This document shows, piece after piece, positions 45,620-56,180 of a DNA stretch of 64,000 bases (its first letter is position 1; each line of letters starts with the position of its first letter). A program made the translations under genes and the position numbers. The stretch comes from Amorphophallus konjac (taxonomy: Eukaryota; Streptophyta; Magnoliopsida; Alismatales; Araceae): NCBI GenBank assembly GCA_022559845.1, contig CM040125.1, positions 289,650,200 through 289,714,199 of the forward strand. Reading direction: 5' to 3'. The notes under the pieces were generated by a model. That model made no database searches. It was not told where the DNA came from and worked only from the letters and a program-made list of their open reading frames with translations.

Positions 45620-47035
45620 TCAATGAGTCATTTTGGGCCTCAAGCTTCTTAAAGCTATTACATAAGACTTCCACTGTTCTCTGTCTTCTTCTAAATTTTC
45701 CACAGGATGATGAGCCTTGTTGATTTTCCACAGAGCTTGGATAGTTGTGCACTCTTCTCCATCTTCATTGCTGCCGAGGTCCCGTATCTTGATCGGAGGG
45801 AGATGAGATGGATCTTCAAATATTTGCCGTGGAAGCCCGAGTTGAGGAAGGCACCGATGTGAGTTATACAGAACGAATTCTGAAGCGCCTATGAGTCGAA
45901 GGTCCGTCCCGGGAGAAAATCTTGCACGGAGTTGTTGAGTCTTGAGTACTCCCGGGGCGCAAGTGAAGAGGTTCTTTGGCATTACTTTGAGGTGTGCTCT
46001 CCATTCCGCTCTCTTCTTGATTTGAGGTATCCGGTTCGTCACCCTATTGCTTATTCCTAATGAGCCGGTCATATAAGAGAGTGGGCTCTTTGAGAAGATT
46101 CTTGAGGATTGTTGGGCCTCATCACATGGATCGAACTTGAAGTGGAGATCTACCCAACTAGAGAGAGCTAGCATGCATCCGTATATGGGCCTTCCCATCG
46201 CCGCTGAGGTAAGCCCACTATAGAGATAGGCTAGGATGGCCGGTCCAACTCTCTCTCCTTCCCATAAGCTCACTACTGCGCTCAATTGGGCCTCCTCTAG
46301 GAAATCCTCCGTGGATGGGAATAAGAGTGCTCCCGCCAAGCATACCATGAAGGCCTTTGCTACCCGTTCGATCTCTTCCTCTTCTTTAGCTTGATCCGCA
46401 CTCTTGTACACCCATGAGGCAAGCTTTAGAAGATTAATTCCTTTAGTGACCTTGATTTGATTCACTAAGTTTGGGCTAGGTATCAATGTGGTTAATAGTT
46501 CATGTGTGGAGATTGGTTTTGGCATGATGGCCATCTTTTTCTCATCCCCTTGCTTCATCCTCTTCAAGCCCAAGATCAACTCCAATTCTTCTAATAGGAT
46601 GGTGGCTTCAAAGGTTGAGAATAGAAAGGTGTGAGTGGAAGGGTGCCATATTTCAATTAGAGCTCCTATGGCAGCCCAATCAAGGTGGATTTGGTCATAG
46701 TGTTTTGCATGGGTAACTAGACCAAGAAGGTGCCATCTTGCTAAGTACACCCTCATATCTGAAGAAAACTTGGAAAGAATAAGAAGCAACCATTTAATTT
46801 TGATGAATCTCCGGGCTCCTGGGATATTAGGATATTCCTGTGAAAAAGAAAGGAAACAGAAAAGAAAGCAGAGAAGTGGATGAGAAGAATTGGAATGGCA
46901 GAACCGAAGGAGATATAAAAGAAGGAACAGAGAATCAATCTTTACTTGATTTAATGCAATGCGGTTGCTGATGTGCCCGTTGATTTCAGTAAGCCTGGGA
47001 ATTGAAATCTTGGATCTTTTAATGGCTCTCTCCAT
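45620..47035 (-). CDS. Second antisense gene, DUF7745/PMD-like
   Basis: Minus strand; ATG at 47035 (MERAIKRSKISIPRL). The frame is open to the stop at 45620-45622, but a 108-bp intron (46945-46838, GTAAAG...TTTCACAG) fits and is a multiple of three. Removing it deletes a hydrophobic unlikely segment and joins ALNQ to EYPNIP. The body has DWAAIGALIEIWHPSTHTFLF and EATILLEELELILGL, matching the DUF7745/plant-mobile-domain type fold found in plant repeats. It is about 435 residues after splicing, with no nonsense mutation seen, unlike gag-pol. Function unknown. It lies upstream of, and codirectional with, the other antisense gene. Confidence 0.68.
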   Translation of the reverse strand: MERAIKRSKISIPRLTEINGHISNRIALNQVKIDSLFLLLYLLRFCHSNSSHPLLCFLFCFLSFSQEYPNIPGARRFIKIKWLLLILSKFSSDMRVYLARWHLLGLVTHAKHYDQIHLDWAAIGALIEIWHPSTHTFLFSTFEATILLEELELILGLKRMKQGDEKKMAIMPKPISTHELLTTLIPSPNLVNQIKVTKGINLLKLASWVYKSADQAKEEEEIERVAKAFMVCLAGALLFPSTEDFLEEAQLSAVVSLWEGERVGPAILAYLYSGLTSAAMGRPIYGCMLALSSWVDLHFKFDPCDEAQQSSRIFSKSPLSYMTGSLGISNRVTNRIPQIKKRAEWRAHLKVMPKNLFTCAPGVLKTQQLRARFSPGTDLRLIGASEFVLYNSHRCLPQLGLPRQIFEDPSHLPPIKIRDLGSNEDGEECTTIQALWKINKAHHPVENLEEDREQWKSYVIALRSLRPKMTH

Positions 47036-47077
47036 CTTTGGTATGCAGGAGGTGTGGGGCGATTGCAGTGCCTGCAA

Positions 47078-48520
47078 TAGAGCACGAGCTGTAGCAGAAA
47101 CCGAAGAAGCAGGATTTGATGAATTTATTTTGATTAATCTAAGGAGAGGTTCCTTCCTTTTATAGAAGTCTGGAGGATCTTAAGGCTGTTCGGAGTTGGA
47201 AGTTTGGTTGCCATTAGGATTGGGTTTTGCTTTCGATTTGGAATCGGAAGCGGGTGGTTAATTAACGTCTTTTGTTGGGGCGTCAATTGTTGAATTGACG
47301 ACCGAACAGAGGTCGTGTTTTATTTTGCGCCCCTTGATGGGTCGTCTTCTTCTTGAACGCTCGGTGCATTTAACGTCTTAATAAAGGGCGTGTTTTTATG
47401 TTTTGACGCCTTGATGTCAGGCACCTTTCATGCTTTTGACGCCATTCCCTCTAGTCGTGATTTTATTTGCTCACATGTTTAAACTCCTCTATATGTTTTA
47501 ATGAGCTTAAGTGCTATTCTTTGGTTGGAATTGTTGTTTTAATTAAGCACTTATGATCATATCTTGAGGGTTATTTCTGATCATTGTTATTAAGGGCTAA
47601 TGAATTTTCAAGTGCAGAAGGTTGCAGGTTCGAGGATCATGGGTCATTCGTCTGAGTAACATCATTCTTTTCTTGTATTTCTTTCCTGTAAGCATTGTTA
47701 CTATATGGTATTCTATGCTATTATAGCATATCAAGGACCTTGTGGTTCTGATGAACCTGGAATTTGAGTTCCCCTTCATCAAAAACAGTGATAATTCTAG
47801 GAGAGTCTTGATCACACGGATAGGCCGTTGAGTCATTCAAGGTCTGGGATGATGGTTCCACTTTCTGAGTTGATGCGCAGACAAACGGGCTTCGGCTTAG
47901 TGTCAGCTCAGAGATCTGGATTCTTGACCAAATCTAGATGGCTTAGCAATATTATCCTTGATTATTTTCTATTTTTAGTTTATTTTATCTTTTTCTTTTA
48001 GCCCAGCATGCATCATGTAGGACTTTGAGCTTCATGCTGAAAATCTTCATATTATGGTAATAATGAAGGTCACTCGCTCTTGATTGAGTTGACGTGAGAT
48101 ATTCCATTCCAAATCAAATACTTTATTCTCTTTGAAGCTGCTCAGGATATTTCCTTGAAACTTTTTCCTTTGCTGGGTCTTTATCTCAATTCTCTTTATT
48201 TTTCTGTAAATCCACCTTGGTTGTAGCACGTCCACATTGGCTGGTAACCACTCTCCAATGGTGTCTCCCTGTCGTGCCCACGTGCACATTTTATTTACTT
48301 AGTTTAGCCTCCTTTATCCAGCAAATCAATGCTTCCTTGGAATCACCTAGAGTTTGTTTCACTCAGAATCTTGGAAAGATTTTCCAATGCTTAGTGTCTG
48401 AGGCGTGTCACATCACACCTTGGCATCTACTTATCAGTTCATTCCACTTCATTCCGCTTGTTACGCTTTCACTTCATTTCGTCTCACTCCCTTGCAAAGC
48501 AGACGCCAAGGCGGGACAGC
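47078..48520. other. Tat 3' non-coding region before the 3' LTR
   Basis: Contains hairpin units at about 47263, 47297, 47327, 47372, 47403 and 47438, then sequence with no coding signal. AAGGCGGGACAGC directly before the LTR (48508-48520) is the only purine-rich candidate for a polypurine tract and is weak. Confidence 0.5.
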
Positions 48521-49819
48521 TGTAGACACGCTAAAATTGACGCTTTGTTGATTGAATCTCATGTCACTATGTTAATGCCCCAAAGTGAACTTCAATATTT
48601 CTATAATATAAATTTTTCTATTTTTGTGTGGTTTTGTGATTTATTCTTGCATTTTTTGGAGATTCACGACTTGAAGAAGGGCGTGTTTTAAATAGCGACC
48701 TAATCTTAGGCGCGTTCTAAAGAAAGGATGACCACGTATATGGGCGTCAATTCCTGGTATTTTACGAGTCCCACTATGCTTAAAAAATCAATGATTAACG
48801 TCCTTCCTCAGGGCGTGTTCTTAATAAACGCCTTTGCTTCAGGCGTCTTTTTTATAATTTTCAAATAAAGAAGGTTTTATTACCCAAATTGAATCCAGGA
48901 AGTGACGCCCTGATCCTGGTCGTGTTTTAATTTAACGTCCTTGGGCAGGTCGTCAATTGTTGAATTGACGCCCTTCGGTAGGTCGTGTCTCCCCTTTTCG
49001 TGTCCTTCCTAAACTCGTCTTTCCTGAAGAGTTCCTTGCCTTTCTTGGTCACCTTGCTCGATCTGGGAACTAGAGTCCTTGCCTTTGATAACCACTGCCT
49101 ATTCTTATCTTCCGAATCTGTGTCTATCTTTGATCGAAACCTTATAAAAGGATTCCCTGGTCGATCTCGAGCGAGTGGGACAGAACACAGAGAGCACACA
49201 GCGATAGAGGAGTTTTTCTTCATCCGTGTGATTTCTTCATCGTTTTCCTCTGCTTCCTGCTGCTCTGGTGGTTCTCCCTTTACTGTTTACAGGAACAGCA
49301 AGGGTTTCACTCCTTTGTTTATATTTGTTTTCATCGTATCATTGTCTATCACGTTCATCATTTTTCCCCTGTTGCATTAGTATTTCATCTCCTCCCTCAC
49401 CCTTAATTCTCTAGGGGTTTTAAAACCAAACAAAAAAGGTGCGCATGCTATATTCATATTTCATCATCATATTGTTTATTTGGATTGATATTACACTCAC
49501 TCTTGGCTGATCCACTTTTTCTTTTGTTTGTTTGTTCTTCGTTTCAAGGTAATCAACAAGGAAAACCCCCTTCATCGGTCGGCCGATAGAAGGTGGAGGA
49601 AGGAATTCACATCCATCCCGCATCTTATTATCACCAGGTATTCGCGATCATCTTTTCTTCTTATTGAGGTAACCCCTCTGGCGATCACTCTTCTTATTAG
49701 CACCACGTGCTCTCTTGCTCCCTTTTTTCACTATTCTTTTCATTATTCTTCATATTTTTATTATCACTCTTCTTCTTATTATTTTCCCCTTTAATTAGTG
49801 GATTTTTCCATGGTCCACA
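48521..49819 (+). repeat. 3' LTR of Tat element
   Basis: 1299 bp, begins TGTAGACACG and ends GGTCCACA. It matches 11293-12590 with about 16 substitutions and one extra T, and is followed by TSD ACCTG at 49820-49824. Confidence 0.95.
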
Positions 49820-50668
49820 ACCTGGTTATGCAAATGTGAATGTGCACAAACTTGGTTAGTCAAATGTGATTGTGCATAGACTTAGATATGTGACACATGC
49901 TTAGACCCAGATGTGTTGAAGGCAAACATGCACAGACATTTTATGGATAAGATGCATATGTGTGTAGACATTAACTTTCCCCTTTGTACCTGTCCGACCT
50001 TTCAAGTGTGAAGAATGAATGAAAAGTGATGCTAAAGGGGTAGAAGAAGGTGTGTGGATGTGATAGCCACCAAGATACGCATATGCTGCAAGACAGCACA
50101 ACGTGCCTTGGAAAAGGGAGGACACTCGCCTGGAAGAAGCAACGCTGGTACACGGTCTAGGATGGGCCGCTCTGTGGATAGCACGGCCGCTCGATACACC
50201 GTTCCAACGTTGAAAAGGGAAGCGAGACGAAGCTTGACTGGCGACGGAACGGTTCAATAAAGGCAGCTGACAAGACCAAAGGATGACTGCTCTCCTCTGC
50301 AGATGGATGGAATAAGACCGCGCAATGCCGCCAGACCCCAAGTGGTGGGACTCGATCCTCCACCCCTTCCGGTCGGCCAGATGGGATGGGCCTCGTGCTA
50401 TGCTGATGCTTACCTGCAAGACAACGTGGAGAATACAAAAACGCAACCCAAATTAGCCCTAGGAAGTGTAGTAACTATAGAAAAGAATGGATAATAAACA
50501 TAATAACATGGAATGGGCGATACCTGGGAGGTTTTTAAACCCCTATAGGGCATCAAAACAATAGGAATGGTGTGGAAATGATGTGAAATGGTGCAAAAAC
50601 GTGGGAAGAAGATGGTGAAAAGAAGTATGCAATGGGTGAAAGAACTATTAAAGCCTAGACCAAACACC
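49820..50668 (-). mobile_element. S1 LTR, continuation right of Tat insertion
   Basis: Starts with the same GTTATGCAAATGTGAATGTG repeat unit that precedes the Tat insertion (11220-11292), which shows it is the other half of the interrupted S1 LTR. The end is placed at CCTAGACCAAACA (50668) as a plausible partner of the TGTTAGGTCC start. This boundary is tentative, and no TSD was found. Open frames of 60-180 codons on both strands have no recognisable domain. Confidence 0.5.
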
Positions 50669-50716
50669 AAAAAAAAGCAACTACTCCATGAACTGGAGGC
50701 TTAGAAGGATGTAGAA

Positions 50717-50948
50717 TGTAAGACCCACAGAATTCGGATTTCCTATCGGATCATAAAATATTAAAATCCATGAATTTAGAAGCTATTAATGGGTTTAATG
50801 GGTTTTTAGAATTAAATGGGGCATATGTACGATTTTGCTTAGCTTAAGGTCTTTGAGCAATTAGAGGTTTATTTTGAAAAAAAAACATATAATCGTAAGT
50901 TTTTTTCTGAGAAGAGAACCGCCGGGTCTCTTCTCTCTCTCCCCAAAC
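50717..50948. other. Left part of an unidentified interrupted element or gene
   Basis: From TGTAAGACCC (50717) to the S2 insertion site. Its continuation is at 61203 after removal of S2 and one CAAAC. The joined sequence goes from AT-rich to CT-rich to GC-rich, as in some plant gypsy LTRs or a 5' UTR. Not identified. Confidence 0.4.
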
Positions 50949-53900
50949 TGTTGGCCCAGATAGATGGCGGACAAGAAGGGGGGTTGAATTGTCCCCTTTG
51001 CCTAGATGGTGGATTTTAAAAACTTTCTAACCCAATTATAACAGAAGTGAAATTGACTATGTTAGTTAACAAAAACTCTAGGTGAGATTGAGATATTCTC
51101 TCAATCTTTCCGATCTCACTCGGACAACCAATCCAACAAGCGATGAACGATTACTAATAACAGATGGTAGTGCTAGCGAAGTGTAGTGGTGTAGTGAAAT
51201 AAAAATCAATAAGATAACACATGAAGGGAGATAGGAGAAATGCACAATCACACAGGCAATCACAACGAACACAGGGATTTTAAGGTGGTTCGGGACCACA
51301 ACGGGCTCCCTACATCCACCCCTCACTAAACCCGGTGAGGCTTCACTAACACGCTACCGAAGTAGCAGCACGGTGACGAACCCCAACCACACACACGCTG
51401 CTTCCGCAGCAATACACAGATGAGGCCTTACCTCAACACGCTGCCACTGCAGCACACACACACACGTTCGGGGAACGTACCCCGGACACAACAACCACAC
51501 GGAGGCACAGCTCCGTACACACACACAAATATTCTGAGTTTAACAAAATCACAGGATATACAATATTCACTCGCAGTAGTATGTAGATGAAAATGAACTA
51601 TGAAACACACAAGGAATTAAACACAAATAAGATGTAGAAATATCCCCTTGATTCTCCAATAGACGTAAGAAGATCTTTCGTGAAGCCTAGGTTGGAGGAG
51701 CTTTTATCCGCAGCTGGTTGGAGTAGTAGGTCATCCTCCTTGAGGATCCAAGGTTGTTCGTTCAAGTCCTAGCTCCAATCAAGCCTTTAATGTCCCACAA
51801 CTCCTTTGAATCAGCAGGTAGGGTGCGTTGGAAATGATAAACTGGAGTGGAAGCAGCCGGACATGAAGTCCCAAATTCCCAAAACCTTAAGCTAATCTCA
51901 ACCAAGAGTATAGGAATGAATGGTATAGATATCCCTTAAATCTTTACACAAACAAGGAGAATAGAGAAGGTAGCACATAGAACAAATGAACCGAAGGTTG
52001 GATGAAGTCGGTGTAGAAGATATAGTCGCCCGAGGCTCCGGATGAAGAGGATGCAGACCGCGACCCCCAAATCTGGGCTTGGGCTTGATGGAAGACTATC
52101 CTGGCACAACTCTCCTTCACCTCCAGCAGATGGAGCACCTTCTTCTCCTGCAAGGCAAAGGGTTTCACGTTAGAAGCTCAAGGGGATGTTCCAATCGAAT
52201 GAAAGGTGGCAGCGATATATACCAAAGGGCTTGAGGCCCCAAATGACTTAATAGCCCCTTTTAGACCCCCTTCATATCATATACTAGATGGTAAGGATGC
52301 CTTAAGGCCATTAGCGTCAAAAGCCAAGACAATCGGATTCATGAACCATGGGTTCGCATTAAGATCCGGAAGCCCGTTCGAAAAACCTAGAAAAAGTGTC
52401 GACCTCTAGGGTTGACCTTCGTGGAGACTAGTTCTGCCAAAAATAAAATCCGGTGAAAAAGTGTCGACCCCATGGGTCGACTTTTTTTCACGACAGTTCT
52501 TTTTGAAGAGAAAAAAGAACTCAGGACAAAAAAGTGTCGACCCTTTGGGTTGACCCCTTTTTTTTCGGGTGTTCTGTTTTGATTAAAATGACATAGCACA
52601 AATGAAAGTGTAGACCCCATGGGTCGACACTTTTCTTGACATGGAAAAGCTCAATTAAAACACACTTCAAATACCACACTACAGTCATTCAAAGTTCAAG
52701 TTTCAATCACTTGAGCACATATGACATGGATACCCATATACAAGCCTAATTTGAACACAAATTCAATCCATTCACATTGAAGTTCAAATATCCATGAGTT
52801 CTTACTATTCCCTTGATTTATATGCATGAAAAGCTCCAATATCAACTCCCTATCACTTAAAAAATTTAGCCTGAACACAAACCATGAGTGCACGACCATT
52901 TCATGTTTGTATGAGCATTCCTGAGTAGTTTACCTTCATTCATGTGAGATTCATTGACAGTTATTTGATCATGGATTTCAACACACAAAAGCTCATCAAA
53001 ATCCATTGAAACAAAAAGGACAAAATGCAAGTGTAGAAACATACCATCCACCTAATTAGTTGAGAACATATGAACCTGCACTTTGTATAAAACATATATT
53101 TAGTTTTTGGTCAATCCAATCGACAAGAATGATTACCTTCCCATATGACATATGCATAACTCCTTCAACCTTAACCACTTTGATATCCTATCAATTCACA
53201 ACCAACTCAATATGAGTAGAATCTACACAGTCAACATACATGAACAGCCATTTGCAATTCAAATCATTGATTTAATCTAAAACCTGAAGTCAAAACTGAA
53301 TTTAGTCAGGTTACACACTAAGTGCAAGCGACCTTGAATTCATCGTTCAGTCTCACAATTTCAGGTTCAGTCCTAACATTGAAAGTTCACCGCAATGAAA
53401 TCAATTTAGCAATATTAAATTTCAGTCCAAGGCAGATAAAAACAATACAGCTCAGGACATTCAAGATCAGTCCAAAACAGAAAGTAATGCTCAAAAAACA
53501 TGGGGTCGACCCATCCCAGGGAGACCATAAAAATTACCTTACCAGTCCAATGTAGGTAATTCAAGTTCAGTCTATTTATCCAATGATCTGAGAGCATTAT
53601 AGATTCAGGAGTTTAAGTCCATTCAAAATAGCATGAAACAACATATCATTAAGATCCACATGGATTACAAGTTCAGTCTAGAGGAATCTGAACCTTCTCA
53701 ACATAAAACTCACAATGTCAAGCATTTATGTCAGTTCATTAAAAACCCATATAGGATATGCAAGGAAGCACCAATAATCCAGAGCTACCAAAACACAATG
53801 CTTTCACAAGTTAGTTCCAAAGTCTCATGCCCAACATGCATGAGGGAACATGAGAGTTGTATTCATGAAGGACCATTGAAATTCAACCTGCAAAACAAGA

Positions 53901-54014
53901 TATCATCATGTTAGCTTGTTTATCATGAAGATGCCATTAGACATAAAACACACAATATATTGGAGTCATCAAAACCATTGTCAAAGACAACGAGGGGGCG
54001 CACAGAATCCAACA
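50949..54014 (-). repeat. S2 3' LTR (left), 3066 bp
   Basis: Starts TGTTGGCCCAGATAG and ends CAGAATCCAACA. It contains a CpG-rich part (about 51290-51520) and four GTGTCGACC...GGGTCGAC palindromes (about 52391, 52455, 52528 and 52604). Compared with the right LTR it lacks a segment near 53222 (AATTTGCAAATTCAGTC type) and a short duplication near 51415. Confidence 0.93.
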
Positions 54015-54074
54015 ATCTCTCCCTTTTTGATGATGACAATATATTATGACAATTCAAAGTTCTCTCCCCCTTTT
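54015..54074 (-). promoter_or_regulatory. S2 polypurine tracts (plus-strand primers)
   Basis: On the minus strand AAAAAGGGAGAGAT lies directly before the 3' LTR start TGTTGG (54028-54015). A second tract AAAAGGGGGAGAGA lies at 54074-54061. More copies occur on the plus strand as TCTCCCCCT near 55292 and 55325. Multiple tracts are a Sirevirus hallmark. Confidence 0.85.
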
Positions 54075-56180
54075 GCATTATCAAAAAATGGGGGACTGAA
54101 AAGCAACTGGGATGCTTCTAATAATGAATGAGACATGAGCGCATGAACCCAGCAATTAACCTCCCATGAAGGGAAGGTTTATAAACTAAGAAGTAAGAAA
54201 AGGTTTGGAATTTGATGTGCAATCAGCAGATGTGTGAAAGAAGTGTAAATGCTCAATTTTTGTAATTTTTTCTATATGTGTAACTAATTATGCACAAGTA
54301 GTATAAAGAAACTATATGCAAAAGTGAAACCTAAGTATGCACAAAATGGATTATGCTTAAAAAGCACATTATTCTACCCAATTGTCCAGAACAAAAACCA
54401 ACTGACAATGGGTTATTTAACATGTTATCTACATGTCTAACCTATAGATGCATGTAAATGAAATGAAGCATGATATGAACAGATAAATCAAGCATTCTGG
54501 CACTCAAGCATGCATAGTTAAGTGTAGACTCATGCAAGTCCCTTCGGGACGGGTGTAAGGATAATGCAATCGATTGTAGAACATTATGTGCATGTATAAT
54601 ATTAAGAAGGCCGTGCTTACATATAAAGTACTACATTAACCATGAAAGGCGACTGATTCATAAAGGACATTCAAACAATCAAACCCAAGGTGCATATGTG
54701 AAGATTGAGCAATAAAGTTCAAGTCAATATGGAAAATCAGATTTTTTAAAGAACACTGAAAAGAACTTATCATCCATACACTTCCATACACGATGCTCGA
54801 ATTTTGGTAGCTACGTATGACCTCAATTTTTAATTACTAAAAATAATGTGACTAACCTTTTGACACGAGTCATGCCCTTTGTTTCAGGGGCAATTCCCAG
54901 TTACTCAGTTTCGTCACTTTTTATGATGTGGATGAGACACTTTTCGACGCGAGTTATACCCTTTGTCTCAGGGGCACTTCCCGGCTACTCGGTGGTAAAT
55001 CACACTTATTTTCATATGGATTAGTTTCTCCTTTCGACACGAGTTTCCTCCTTTATTTCGGGGGAGATTCTCGGCTACTCGGATCCACGTTCCACTTATA
55101 CAAATTTTTGAAGTGGTAAACAACTTTTTCCTCACGAGACTTGTGATTTCTATGTAGAGAATCAATAGCCCTTTCAAGTGTAGAGTAGAAAATAGTAATC
55201 CTTATTAGTTGAATCATTATCTCCAAAAGGTGCATTTTGTGTGGATAGTTGTATTGAATGTAAAAGATGAATTAGCTTTCCCACAGTAATGTCTCCCCCT
55301 AAATGTATGCACGGTTATAAAAAATCTCCCCCTTAATATATGCCATGTTACAAACATGTCTAAATAAATGTAATTTCATTTAGCAAGGGATGAGTCATAG
55401 AAGGAGTCAAAAAGTGGTTGTATAAGTATATACATGCATTCAACTAGAGATTTTCCAATGACTTCAAGCAGATTGATTATCGGTACTTGGCGGAGAACGT
55501 AGGTCCAAAGACCACCTCACGCGTAGTGAAAGCTTCCGGCTGAACATAATCCAACCTTCCACTAACACCATTTTATATATCGAATAATCATGGCATTTAA
55601 GCACACAAGTATGTCAAGTATCTATATATGCAAGTATGTACATGTAACTTGAAAAGATGATTGAAAAATTATTCTTATTCACAGGTATGCAAAGATGTGT
55701 ATGATATATGCAATGAATATCATGAAGCTAAGTATATGTTCTATGTATGCACATGTGAGTTGTTATTTGTAAAAAGTAAGTAAGAGTATAAAGGACTCTA
55801 TGCACAGTGTAAAGCATTCAAAACCAAATTTTTATTTGCTAAGCAAAAGTGAAGGTGTGTATGAAAACTAACTATGTATATCCAAGGTGAAGCATTCAAA
55901 ACCAAATTTATTCACAAGATGTTCAAAAAAAATCATTCAAGTCAACTACTCATCAAAATTGAAGGATCTCAACATTTCAGAAGTTGACAAGAGTCAGTGA
56001 TACAGAAATGTAACTTTTTAATTACAAACTTTTTCTTCAAATAGAATTTTTTCCTTTTCAGATTTGTCAAGGAAAACCTAGGTGAAACAAACTTCAAAAC
56101 AAACCATTTTCTTTGTCACCTTGAGAGTCCTTTATTTGTTGATGTTTCTTGACCTCAAGGCGCCCCTGCAAAACAGATTC
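54075..56180 (-). other. S2 internal region after gag, no pol; tandem repeats
   Basis: About 2 kb of AT-rich non-coding DNA. It holds three copies of an 80-90 bp unit (TTTTCGACRCGAGTT...CAGGGGCACTTCCCGGCTACTCGG) at about 54857, 54941 and 55030. A direct repeat of AAGCATTCAAAACCAAATTT lies near 55815 and 55886. GGTACTTGGCGGA near 55479 is shared with S1. Confidence 0.7.

Larger units (their letters stand above)
11293..49819 (+). mobile_element. Ty3/gypsy (Tat-lineage) LTR retrotransposon, with nested CACTA
   Basis: Both LTRs begin TGTAGACACG and end GGTCCACA, flanked by ACCTG. The sense strand carries gag, aspartic protease, G-patch, RT, a first RNase H, a second RNase H and integrase. The double RNase H and long non-coding or antisense coding sequence between pol and the 3' LTR mark the Tat lineage. 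Without the CACTA insertion (17,841 bp plus a 3-bp duplication) the element would be about 20.7 kb, large but within the Tat/Ogre range. By eye the LTRs differ by about 16 substitutions and one 1-bp indel, so it is fairly young. Confidence 0.93.

Noticed and set aside
49901..50446. 181-codon minus-strand frame in the S1 LTR continuation
   Set aside because: No family recognisable, low-confidence composition, overlapped by other frames; likely chance.
9502..50668. S1 LTR as a solo LTR inserted in gag
   Set aside because: No TGATC duplication or resumed gag sequence is found at its right side, so this is not supported, though not excluded.
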